Positions 7,592 to 15,424 of a stretch of 64,000 bases of DNA are shown here, piece by piece. The position numbers and the translations under genes were made by a program. The DNA is taken from positions 470,805-534,804 of the forward strand of contig NZ_JAHVIA010000003.1 of assembly GCF_019801965.1 (NCBI RefSeq). The letters run 5' to 3'. This DNA comes from Salipiger bermudensis (GTDB lineage Bacteria; Pseudomonadota; Alphaproteobacteria; Rhodobacterales; Rhodobacteraceae). The notes beneath the pieces were generated by a model. The model ran no database searches and was not told the origin of the DNA. It saw only the letters and a program-made list of their open reading frames with translations. The number at the start of each line of letters is the position of its first letter. Position 1 is the stretch's first letter.

Positions 7592-9198
7592 CAGGCGAGG
7601 CTCACCGTGTGCAGGTTCACGAGGTCGGCGGGAATGTATTCAAAGCCCTGCACCTTGTTCGAGAACACCTTGTAGATCGGCATATGCGCCATCACGGCGA
7701 TGCCGGCCTCATCCATGAGCAGATCCTCGGCCTTGTAGTAGAGCTCCTTGCGGGCCTCCGGCTCGAGCACCACCTGCGCCTGCGCGCAGAGCTCGTCGAA
7801 CTCGGTGTTGATCCACTTGCCGAAGTTCCACGCGCCGTCCGAGCGGAACTCGGGATAAAGCGTTTCGTCCGGGTCGAGGTCGGCCACCCACTCGAAATCG
7901 TAAAGGTCGAAATCGCCCTCGTTGCGGCGCTTCACCCAGGCGGCGGGCTCGATCAGCTCGAGGTTCGCCTTGATGCCGATCTGGGCCAGCATCGGCGCCA
8001 CGGTCTGGGCGACACGGGTGCCGACCGGACCACGCTCGGCCATCATGTAGGTCACCTCGACCTCGCCCTGGTTGGCGGCCTTGGCGCGGAACTCCTTGGC
8101 CTTCTCGAGATCGAACCACTGGCCGCGGCCCGAGGTCGCGATGTTGGGATCGAAGAAATCGGTCATCGGCGGGGAGATCGGCGTGTAGGCCTGCTGGGCG
8201 CGGCCGAAATAGGCCTGCTTCACGAGGGTCTCGCGATCCAGGGCCCATGCCACGGCGCGGCGCAGGTTGATGTCGTCAAACGGCGCACGGGCGCAGTTCA
8301 TGCCGACGAAGGTGTAGTTGCCCTCGATCTCGCCGTAGAGCGTGGCGTTCGGGAAGGCGTCGACCTGATCGACCAGCTGCATCGGGCAGTCGGTCATGCC
8401 GTCGATCTGACCGGCCATCAGGGCGGCCAGCGCGGTCGAGGCTTCGTTCATCAGAACGAAGGTGACGCGCTCGAGCTTGGGCAGGCCTTCCTCGAAATAC
8501 TCGGTGTTGGCTTCCAGCTCGATGGCATCGTTCTCGCGCCAGGAGACGAACTTGAACGGGCCGGTGCCGACCGGGTTGCGGCCATAATCGGCGCCGTATT
8601 TCTGCACGGCGGCGGGGCTGACGATGGTGCCGGCGCGGCCGGTCGAGCCGTTCAGCGCCACGGGCAGGAAGGCGTAGGGCTGCGAGAAGTGCAGCTTGAA
8701 GGTCAGGTCGTCGATGATCTCGATCTCGTCGAGCAGCGCCAGTTTCCAGGCGTGCGGCGACTTGGGTTCGCCTTCCTTCACGCGCAGCAGCGAGAACTTC
8801 ACGGCTTCGGCGTTGCACGGCGTGCCGTCGTGGAACATCACGCCTTCGCGCAGCTTGAACACGTGGGTCTTGTCGTCCTCGAGATCCCAGGTTTCGGCCA
8901 GATCGGGCTCGAAGGACACGTTGGTGCCGTCATAGGCGATCTTGAGCAGGCCGTTGTGAATGTTGTTGATGATCTGGATCGCCGAGAGGAACCCGGTGAA
9001 ATGCGGGTCCAGCGTGTCGATCACCTTGATCGACGCGATCTTGAGGTGGCCGCTCTGCTGGGCGCGGGCGATGCCCGGCGCGCCGGTGGAGGCGGCTGCG
9101 GTCAGAAGGCCGGCGCCCATCCCCTTGAGCACGGCCCGGCGTCCGAATCGCGCCGAGAGGCGCTCGGCCAGGACCTTCTTGTGATCTACCTTCGTCAT
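7591..9198 (-). CDS. Peptide ABC transporter substrate-binding protein, Tat-type leader
   Basis: This extracytoplasmic solute-binding protein family 5 member has 535 residues. It captures peptides in the periplasm for the permease pair encoded downstream. The leader has a twin arginine (GRRAVLKG, R20-R21), a hydrophobic stretch and a likely cleavage after ARA at residue 46, so Tat export of a folded protein is likely. Family features include IDTLDPHFTG near the mature start, the segment NPVGTGPFKFVSW and DRETLVKQAYFG. It is the first gene of the six-gene operon, with an AGGAGAG ribosome site before ATG 9198. The gene order SBP, two permeases, two ATPases, GGT resembles glutathione/peptide systems. 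Confidence 0.9.
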   Translation of the reverse strand: MTKVDHKKVLAERLSARFGRRAVLKGMGAGLLTAAASTGAPGIARAQQSGHLKIASIKVIDTLDPHFTGFLSAIQIINNIHNGLLKIAYDGTNVSFEPDLAETWDLEDDKTHVFKLREGVMFHDGTPCNAEAVKFSLLRVKEGEPKSPHAWKLALLDEIEIIDDLTFKLHFSQPYAFLPVALNGSTGRAGTIVSPAAVQKYGADYGRNPVGTGPFKFVSWRENDAIELEANTEYFEEGLPKLERVTFVLMNEASTALAALMAGQIDGMTDCPMQLVDQVDAFPNATLYGEIEGNYTFVGMNCARAPFDDINLRRAVAWALDRETLVKQAYFGRAQQAYTPISPPMTDFFDPNIATSGRGQWFDLEKAKEFRAKAANQGEVEVTYMMAERGPVGTRVAQTVAPMLAQIGIKANLELIEPAAWVKRRNEGDFDLYDFEWVADLDPDETLYPEFRSDGAWNFGKWINTEFDELCAQAQVVLEPEARKELYYKAEDLLMDEAGIAVMAHMPIYKVFSNKVQGFEYIPADLVNLHTVSLA

Positions 9199-9368
9199 TC
9201 CTTGTCTCTCCTGTTGGCATGGTCTCCTCCCTTTTTGTCCTTAGAGGCCAGTGCCTTTGTCGCGGCCCGGTTGTTCCCGGATCTCGCCCGCCTCGGCCTG
9301 GTTTCGAGGCGTTTTTGTCGATGTCTCCCTAATCATGCGACGTTGTTATGAATTCAACTTGTCCAGAC

Positions 9369-9378
9369 ATGTATACAT
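9369..9378. promoter_or_regulatory. Palindromic operator candidate for the GntR regulator
   Basis: ATGTATACAT is a perfect 10-bp palindrome in the 222-bp gap between the divergent peptide-importer operon and the GntR gene. FadR-type GntR regulators with an FCD domain often bind TGTATACA-like palindromes. It ends 42 bases before the chosen regulator start. This is inferred from position and motif shape only. Confidence 0.5.
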
Positions 9379-9420
9379 ATGCAAGATAAAAGTGCTCCAA
9401 ACGTGAGAGGTGGACGACAG

Positions 9421-10062
9421 ATGTCTATTCGCACGGCAGAAAACATTTTCGAGACCCTGGTCGACGGCATCGTGGCCGGGCGGATGCCTCCGGGTGAGCC
9501 GCTGGTGGAGAAGGCGCTGGCCGAGCAGTTCGGTGTGTCGCGTACGCCGGTGCGCGAGGCGCTGCACCGGCTCGAGCAGGCCAGCCTCGCCGAACGCGGC
9601 GCGCGCCGTGCCTTCTTTGTGCGCCAGATGGCACCCGACGATCTGGCCGAGCTCTTCGAGGCCGCGGGCGAGGTCGAGAGCGGGCTGGCGGCGCTGGCGG
9701 CCAACCGCATGAGTGAGATCGAGCGCCGCAAGCTCGAGGCGATTCTCGCTGAGGGCGATGCCTGCGACGATCCCGAAGCCTACGGCGCGATCAACGCCCG
9801 CTTTCACGACACCATCAAGAGCGGCGCCCGCAACGCCATCCTCGCCGCCACGCTCGACGAGCTGAACCTGCGCACGCTGGCCTGGCGTGCCGCCAATTTC
9901 CACGAAGACGCCTCGCGGCTCGAAACCTCGCGCGCCGAGCACCGCGGCATCACCGAGGCCATTCTCGCCCAGGACGCCGAGACCACGCGGCGGCTGATGC
10001 GCAGCCACGTGGCGTCGTCCTACATCGTATTGACCGATATCCTTGCCCGCCGGGCGGAGTGA
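9421..10062 (+). CDS. GntR-family regulator, FCD (FadR-type) effector domain
   Basis: This is a transcription factor of 213 residues. The N-terminal winged helix-turn-helix (about 7-72) reads GRMPPGEPLVEKALAEQF, then VSRTPVREALHRLEQ. The C-terminal all-helical FCD domain (about 80-205) has metal-ligand candidates in NARFHDTI, RAEHRGI and RSHVASS. It is divergent from the peptide-importer/GGT operon, so it probably represses that operon, with a peptide or gamma-glutamyl compound as signal. ATG 9421 has GAGAGGTGG upstream. The alternative ATG 9379 lacks a ribosome site and would place the palindrome next to the start. Confidence 0.88.
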   Translation: MSIRTAENIFETLVDGIVAGRMPPGEPLVEKALAEQFGVSRTPVREALHRLEQASLAERGARRAFFVRQMAPDDLAELFEAAGEVESGLAALAANRMSEIERRKLEAILAEGDACDDPEAYGAINARFHDTIKSGARNAILAATLDELNLRTLAWRAANFHEDASRLETSRAEHRGITEAILAQDAETTRRLMRSHVASSYIVLTDILARRAE

Positions 10063-10100
10063 TCCGTGCCTATGCCGCCCCTGCCATTCTGGAGACCTAC

Positions 10101-10925
10101 ATGCCCGATTTGACACTGACGCTGGAACTGCTGCTCTTCATGGTGGTGATAGGAGGCTTCGCGGGGGTGCTCGCTGGGCTTCTCGGCGTCGGCGGGGGCA
10201 TCGTTCTGGTGCCGGCCTTTTTCTTCACCTTTCAGGCGCTGGGCTATGACGGGCCCCAGACCATGCAGGTCTGCCTTGCCACCTCGCTGGCGACGATCAT
10301 CGTCACCTCGCTGCGCTCGGTGATCAGCCACAACCGCAAGGGCGCGGTCGACTGGGAGATCCTCAGGGGCTGGGCGCCGGGCATCGTCATCGGCGCGATT
10401 GTGGGCATGCTGGCCGCTTCGGCGCTGAAATCCACCAGCCTGCAGGTGATCTTTGGCGTGCTGGCGCTGGTGATCGGCGCCTACATGGCCTTCGGCAAGC
10501 GCAGCTGGCGGCTGGCCGAGGCGATGCCGAGCGGCGGCAAGCAATACATCTATTCCCCCGCGGTGGGCTTCCTGTCGGTGCTGATGGGCATCGGCGGCGG
10601 CAGCTTCGGCGTGCCGCTAATGAGCCTGCACAACGTGCCGATCCACCGCGCAGTGGCCACCGCCGCCGGCTTCGGCGTGCTGATCGCGGTGCCCTCGGCG
10701 GTGGGCTTCCTGCTGCTGACCATCGAGCCGGGCTCGCGCCCGCCCTTCACCCTCGGCGCGGTCAACCTGCCGGGCTTTCTCGTGGTGATCGCGATGACGC
10801 TGCTCACCGCGCCGCTGGGCGTCAAGCTCGCCCACGCAATGGACCCGGCGCCGCTCAAGAAGCTGTTCGGCGCGTTCCTGATCCTCGTGGCGCTCAACAT
10901 GCTGCGCAAGGCGATCATGGGCTGA
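10101..10925 (+). CDS. TauE/SafE-family anion exporter
   Basis: This inner-membrane protein of 274 residues has two homologous halves. Each opens with a glycine-rich motif: GLLGVGGGIVLVP near residue 25 and LMGIGGGSFGVPL near the middle. About eight hydrophobic helices are visible. The family exports sulfite, sulfoacetate or related organic anions. ATG 10101 has a GGAG site upstream; a GTG at 10059 overlapping the regulator stop is possible but adds a non-hydrophobic stretch. It lies 38 bases after the GntR gene in the same direction. A link to sulfur released from imported peptides is possible but unproven. Confidence 0.85.
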   Translation: MPDLTLTLELLLFMVVIGGFAGVLAGLLGVGGGIVLVPAFFFTFQALGYDGPQTMQVCLATSLATIIVTSLRSVISHNRKGAVDWEILRGWAPGIVIGAIVGMLAASALKSTSLQVIFGVLALVIGAYMAFGKRSWRLAEAMPSGGKQYIYSPAVGFLSVLMGIGGGSFGVPLMSLHNVPIHRAVATAAGFGVLIAVPSAVGFLLLTIEPGSRPPFTLGAVNLPGFLVVIAMTLLTAPLGVKLAHAMDPAPLKKLFGAFLILVALNMLRKAIMG

Positions 10926-11024
10926 GCGCGCCGCGCCATGTGGCTGATGCTTCGAGTTGCCGCATGGCACGCCGGTGCAAACACCGGTTGCTGCCATCCT
11001 CAAAGACGATACCGTGCTTTCGAT

Positions 11025-11053
11025 CCTGCGGCCCGGACTTCGGGGCCCGCAGG
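11025..11053. other. Stable hairpin in the tauE-mla intergenic gap
   Basis: CCTGCGGCCCG pairs with CGGG plus CCGCAGG around a short GACTT loop with a two-base bulge. A smaller hairpin CCGGTG/CACCGG lies at 10972-10987. Neither has a T-run. They may mark the end of the exporter transcript or the 5' leader of the mla operon. Confidence 0.3.
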
Positions 11054-11132
11054 GTCGTGCATGGCATTCCCGGCCTGAGCCCGTCGTACCCCCTCGGGCC
11101 GCGCGACCGGTGCCGGAGCAGAGGCGAGGCAG

Positions 11133-12263
11133 ATGGCGGAACAAGGACGGATCGAGCTCGATCTCTCCGAGACGGCGACGGAGGCGGTGTTGCGCCTCTC
11201 CGGCGTATTGTCGGTGCGCACCGTCAGCCCGCTGCGCGACCGCCTCTCCGCCCTGAACTTCGACCGTCCGCTGGTCGTCGACCTTGCCTCCGTGGAGCGC
11301 ATCGACACCGCCGGGGCTTGGCTTCTGGCCGAGCTTGAAGCCCGCGCGACCGCGAACGGCGCGTCGCTCGCGCTGCGCAACGCCGGCGACACGACCATGC
11401 AACTGCTCGACAACGTGCGTCAGGCGCGCCCGCAGCGCGAAGAACGGCCTCCCGCGCCGCGCGGTGTTCGGGCGCTGCTCGACCAGACCGGCCGCGCAGT
11501 GGTTGGCACGGCCGGCTATTTCGCCGATCTGACCGGCTTTCTCGGCCTGTTCCTCGCTCGGCTGGCACGGCTGCTGCGCCATCCCTCCCAGTTCCGCCTC
11601 ACCGCGCTGGTGGCGCATTGCGAGGATGTCGGCTTGCGCGCCGTGCCGATCGTGGCGCTGATGTCGTTCCTGATCGGCGTGGTGCTGGCCTTTCAGGGCT
11701 CCGAGCAGCTGCGGCAGTTCGGCGCCGAGGTCTTCGTGGTCGATCTGATTGCCATCTCGGTGCTGCGCGAGCTGGGCATCCTGCTCACCGCGATCATCGT
11801 GGCGGGCCGCACCGCCTCGGCCTTCACCGCAGCGATCGGCTCGATGAAGATGCGCGAGGAGATCGACGCTATGCGCACGCTCGGGCTCGATCCGGCGGTG
11901 ATGCTCTTCGTGCCGCGCATCCTCGCATTGCTGCTGATGCTGCCGATCCTCGGGCTGATCGCCGATTTCATGGGCCTTTTCGGCGGTGCGTTGATGGCGT
12001 GGCTCGAGCTTGGCATCTCGCCGTCGATGTTCGTCACGCGGCTGATCGAAGGCACCGGGGTCGGCCATCTCTTCGTCGGGCTGGTCAAGGCACCGGCCTT
12101 CGCGCTGATCATCGGCGTGGTGGGCTGCCACGCGGGCATGCAGGTCAAGGGCAACGCCGAGTCGCTGGGGCGGATGACTTCGGGCGCGGTGGTCGCGGCG
12201 ATCTTCGCGGTGATCCTCGCCGACGCGCTGTTCTCGGTGTTCTTCGCGAAGGTGGGCATATGA
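11133..12263 (+). CDS. MlaE-type lipid ABC permease with N-terminal STAS domain
   Basis: This is the inner-membrane subunit of an MCE/Mla lipid transport complex, 376 residues. Residues about 5-95 form a STAS domain (VVDLASVERIDTAGAWLLAE), which in E. coli is the separate protein MlaB. Residues about 120-376 are the MlaE permease, with IGVVLAFQGSEQLRQFGAE, the coupling region MRTLGLDPAVMLFVPR and a final helix. The fused form is common in alphaproteobacteria. It is first in a four-gene operon and its stop overlaps the ATPase start by ATGA. The complex moves phospholipids between outer and inner membranes. Confidence 0.9.
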   Translation: MAEQGRIELDLSETATEAVLRLSGVLSVRTVSPLRDRLSALNFDRPLVVDLASVERIDTAGAWLLAELEARATANGASLALRNAGDTTMQLLDNVRQARPQREERPPAPRGVRALLDQTGRAVVGTAGYFADLTGFLGLFLARLARLLRHPSQFRLTALVAHCEDVGLRAVPIVALMSFLIGVVLAFQGSEQLRQFGAEVFVVDLIAISVLRELGILLTAIIVAGRTASAFTAAIGSMKMREEIDAMRTLGLDPAVMLFVPRILALLLMLPILGLIADFMGLFGGALMAWLELGISPSMFVTRLIEGTGVGHLFVGLVKAPAFALIIGVVGCHAGMQVKGNAESLGRMTSGAVVAAIFAVILADALFSVFFAKVGI

Positions 12264-13063
12264 GCGGGGCTGTGACACCGGCAGAGCGCGAGGCGGTGAT
12301 CCGGGTGCGCGGGCTGAAGAACCAGTTCGGCAATCACGTGGTGCACGAGGATCTCGACCTCGACGTCTATCGCGGCGAGATCCTCGGCGTGGTCGGCGGC
12401 TCGGGCACCGGCAAGTCGGTCTTGCTGCGCACCATCACCGGTCTCCAGACCCCGGCGGCGGGCGAAATCGAGGTGTTCGGTGTCGACGTGCTGGCGCGCG
12501 GCGCCGGGCGTGACAGCCTCGACGACCGCTGGGGCGTGATGTTTCAGGATGGCGCGCTGTTTTCGTCGCTGACCGTGCGCGAGAATATCGAGGTGCCGAT
12601 GAAGGCGGTGCCGGGGCTGGCCCCCGACATCCGGCGCGAGCTGGCGGATCTGAAGATCTCGATGGTCGGGCTGCCGTATCTCGCGGGGGATCTCTACCCC
12701 TCCGAGCTCTCGGGCGGGATGCGCAAGCGGGCCGGTCTGGCGCGGGCGCTGGCGCTCGACCCGGAGATCGTGTTTCTCGACGAGCCCACGGCGGGGCTTG
12801 ACCCCATCGGCGCGGCGGCCTTCGATACGTTGATCCGTAACCTCAGCCAGTCTCTTGGACTCACGGTGTTTCTCGTGACACATGATCTCGACACGCTCTA
12901 CGCGATCTGCGACCGCATCGCCGTGCTCTCCGAGCGCCGCGTGCTGGTGACCGGCAGCCTCGACGACATGCTCGAGGTCGACGATCCGTGGGTGCGCGAA
13001 TATTTCCACGGGCCGCGCGCCCGGGCGGCATTTGCCGACTCTGAAGCAGGCAGGGGAGACTGA
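12260..13063 (+). CDS. MlaF-type lipid ABC transporter ATPase
   Basis: This is the ATP-hydrolysing subunit of the MCE system, 267 residues. Walker A is GGSGTGKSV, with Val where most ABC ATPases have Thr or Ser. The remaining motifs are Q-loop FQDGALFSSLTV, signature LSGGMRKR, Walker B IVFLDEPTAGLDP and switch His in VTHDLDTL. The sequence LSGGMRKRAGLARAL is characteristic of the MlaF branch. ATG 12260 overlaps the permease stop and the gene ends three bases before the MCE gene. Confidence 0.9.
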   Translation: MSGAVTPAEREAVIRVRGLKNQFGNHVVHEDLDLDVYRGEILGVVGGSGTGKSVLLRTITGLQTPAAGEIEVFGVDVLARGAGRDSLDDRWGVMFQDGALFSSLTVRENIEVPMKAVPGLAPDIRRELADLKISMVGLPYLAGDLYPSELSGGMRKRAGLARALALDPEIVFLDEPTAGLDPIGAAAFDTLIRNLSQSLGLTVFLVTHDLDTLYAICDRIAVLSERRVLVTGSLDDMLEVDDPWVREYFHGPRARAAFADSEAGRGD

Positions 13064-13065
13064 CG

Positions 13066-14805
13066 ATGGAAACCCGTGCCAATTACGTGCTGATCGGGGC
13101 CTTCACGTTGGCGGGCTTCCTCGCCATGCTGGCCGCCTTCATGTGGTTCGCCAACATCCAGCTCGACCGCCAGTTCGCCTACTACGACATCGATTTCCCC
13201 AGTGTCTCGGGCCTGTCGGATGCCTCCGACGTGCGCTTTTCCGGGCTGCCGGTGGGGCAGGTCGTGGAGGTGCGGTTGTCGCCCGAACGCGACGGAACGG
13301 TGCGGGTGCGGGTCGAGATCGGCGCCGACACGCCGGTGCGCAGCGACAGCATCGCCACCATCGAGGCGCAGGGGGTCACGGGGGTGTCCTATGTCGGGAT
13401 TTCCTCCGGGACGCCGGACGCGCCGCTGCTGAGCGAGGTCTCCGAGGAGTCCGTGCCGAAGATCGAGGCGGGCCAGTCGGTGCTGCAATCGCTGACCGAG
13501 GACGCGCCCCGGCTGGTCTCCGAGACGCTGCGCGCTGTGCAGGACGTGCGCCAGCTCTTCGGCGACGAGAACCAGCGCAAGGTGCAGAACATTCTCGACA
13601 ATATCGAGGACTCCTCTGTCGCCTTCGGGCAGGCGCTCGAGGATTTCTCCCGTGTCGGCGGATCGGTTTCGAGCTTTGCGGAACAGATCGACCGATTCAA
13701 CGACACGCTCGACTCGGTCAGTCGCGATGCCTCGGCGACGCTGGCGGATGTGCGCGAGGCGGTGGTCTCGGTTCGGGATCTCTCCGAGGAGGCGCGGGTG
13801 GTGCTTGAGCAGGGCGGCGGTACGCTGGAGCGCGCCGACAGCGCCATCGGCTCGGCTGAGCGCTACGTCACCGACCAGCTCGGGCCGGCGACCGAGCAGC
13901 TGCAGCGCTCGGTGGCCGATATCGAGACCCGCTTCGCCGCGCTGTCCGACAGCGCCGGCGGGCTGGTCGAGACCTTCACCGAGACCGGTGCGACCGCCAC
14001 GCAGCGCCTGACCGAAGCCCGCGAGACGCTGGCGGCGACCAACGAGATGATCGCCGGCATCAGTGCCACGATGCAGAGTGTCGATGGCGCGGCGCAAAGC
14101 GTCGACACGCTGATCGCCGGCGACGGCACGGCGCTGGTGGCCGATCTGCGCGCGGCCACCGAGGAGGCGCGCCGGGTGATCGCCCAGGTCGGCGCGGTGG
14201 CGGAGACCGACCTTCCCGCGATCATCGCCGAGATCCGTAGCGCCACCGAAACCGCCTCGGGCGTGGTGGCGCAGGTGGGCGAGGATCTCTCCTCGGCCTC
14301 CGGTCAGGTCGATGATCTGGCGCGCAACGCCGGCGAGACGCTCGACAGCGTGCGCGTCACCTTCGGCAATGCCAACGACACGCTCGCCGCCATCAACGCA
14401 GCGCTCGAAACCGGCGACCGCGCCCTGCGCGCCGCCGAGTCCGCCTTTCAGGGCGCCGACCGCGTGATGAACGAGGAGGTGGCGGGCATCGCAGAGAGCC
14501 TGCGTTCGACCCTGGCCCAGCTCGAGACGGCGGTGGCCGAGGTCGCGGGCGAAGTGCCCGGCGTAACCGAAGAGCTGCGCGCCGCCAGCCGCTCGGCGCA
14601 GGCCGCCTTCGCAGAGATCGAGACGGCGGTGAACCAGAGCGCGCCGGCGGTGCGCGCCTTCGCCACCGATGCGCTGCCGCAGTTCGGTCGGCTGGCGGTC
14701 GAGACCCGCACCCTGATCAACAACCTCGATGACCTGGTCGAGCGCCTCCGGCGCGACCCGAGCCGTTTCCTGCTCGACCAGCGTGCCCCGGAATACGGGC
14801 GATAA
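13066..14805 (+). CDS. MCE-domain protein (MlaD/PqiB-like) with very long helical tail
   Basis: This periplasmic substrate-binding subunit is anchored by one N-terminal helix (about 8-28) and has one MCE domain at about 40-118 (SGLSDASDVRFSGLPVGQV, IEAQGVTGVSYVGI). The rest, roughly residues 140-570, is a long, low-complexity Ala/Glu/Thr/Asp-rich helical region with many heptad-like repeats. At 579 residues it is about three times the length of E. coli MlaD, which lacks such a tail. The tail could build a periplasm-spanning needle or tether. The ribosome site AGGGGAG precedes ATG 13066. Confidence 0.88.
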   Translation: METRANYVLIGAFTLAGFLAMLAAFMWFANIQLDRQFAYYDIDFPSVSGLSDASDVRFSGLPVGQVVEVRLSPERDGTVRVRVEIGADTPVRSDSIATIEAQGVTGVSYVGISSGTPDAPLLSEVSEESVPKIEAGQSVLQSLTEDAPRLVSETLRAVQDVRQLFGDENQRKVQNILDNIEDSSVAFGQALEDFSRVGGSVSSFAEQIDRFNDTLDSVSRDASATLADVREAVVSVRDLSEEARVVLEQGGGTLERADSAIGSAERYVTDQLGPATEQLQRSVADIETRFAALSDSAGGLVETFTETGATATQRLTEARETLAATNEMIAGISATMQSVDGAAQSVDTLIAGDGTALVADLRAATEEARRVIAQVGAVAETDLPAIIAEIRSATETASGVVAQVGEDLSSASGQVDDLARNAGETLDSVRVTFGNANDTLAAINAALETGDRALRAAESAFQGADRVMNEEVAGIAESLRSTLAQLETAVAEVAGEVPGVTEELRAASRSAQAAFAEIETAVNQSAPAVRAFATDALPQFGRLAVETRTLINNLDDLVERLRRDPSRFLLDQRAPEYGR

Positions 14806-14818
14806 GGAGATGACCCCC

Positions 14819-15424
14819 ATGCTGCGCCTGTACCCGATCCTGTTCGCCGCCGCCCTCGCGGGCTGTGGCGCGCTTTCCGCGCTCGAGGAGGCCTCGACGC
14901 CGCTCGAGGTCTACGAGCTGCGCACGCCCCCGGTGGCGCAGGGCGGCGCTCGGCGCGGTGTCGAGGTGATCGTCGAGGAGCCGCTGGCCAGCGGCTCGCT
15001 CTCGACCGAGCGCATCATGATCCGGCCCTCGGCGCTGCAGGCGCAATACCTGCCGGGGGTGCGCTGGGCCGATCCGGCGCCGGCGATGTTGCAGACCCTG
15101 CTGGTGCGCAGCCTCGGGGAGACCGGCGCGCTGGGCTCGGTCAGCCGCCGCCCCGTGGGGCCGCGCGCCGATTACGCCGTTCTGGGGGAGCTGACCGATT
15201 TCCAGGCCGAGGCCACCGAGGGCGAAGAGGCCGGGCTGGTGCGGGTGCGCTTCGTGCTGCGCGTGGTGCGCGAGCGCGATGCGCGCGTTGTCGCGACGCG
15301 GAGTTTCGAGGCCACCGAGCTGGCGGCCTCGGCCGATCCCGACATCGTCGTCGCCGCCTTCGACAGCGCCGTCTCGCGGCTGCTGCCCGAGGCGGTGGGG
15401 TGGATCGTGGCGCAGGCGCGCTGA
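14819..15424 (+). CDS. ABC-type transport auxiliary lipoprotein (PqiC-like)
   Basis: This is a lipoprotein of 201 residues. The leader MLRLYPILFAAALAGC ends in an LAGC lipobox, with Cys16 as the lipidated residue. The mature part matches the transport-auxiliary family found beside MCE systems (YELRTPP near the start, RIMIRPSALQAQYLPGVRWAD in the core). It probably sits in the outer membrane as the docking partner of the MCE protein. ATG 14819 is preferred over ATG 14810 because AAGGAG directly abuts the earlier codon but lies nine bases from the later one. Its stop codon is immediately adjacent to the stop of the convergent amidase. Confidence 0.85.
   Translation: MLRLYPILFAAALAGCGALSALEEASTPLEVYELRTPPVAQGGARRGVEVIVEEPLASGSLSTERIMIRPSALQAQYLPGVRWADPAPAMLQTLLVRSLGETGALGSVSRRPVGPRADYAVLGELTDFQAEATEGEEAGLVRVRFVLRVVRERDARVVATRSFEATELAASADPDIVVAAFDSAVSRLLPEAVGWIVAQAR

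Noticed and set aside
9379..9420. Upstream ATG for the peptide-operon GntR regulator
   Set aside because: No ribosome site, and it would put the start directly beside the palindromic operator; ATG 9421 has GAGAGGTGG.
10060..10925. Firm assignment of the TauE-like protein as a sulfite exporter
   Set aside because: The family has several substrates and the neighbouring genes do not encode sulfur oxidation steps, so only the family name is given.
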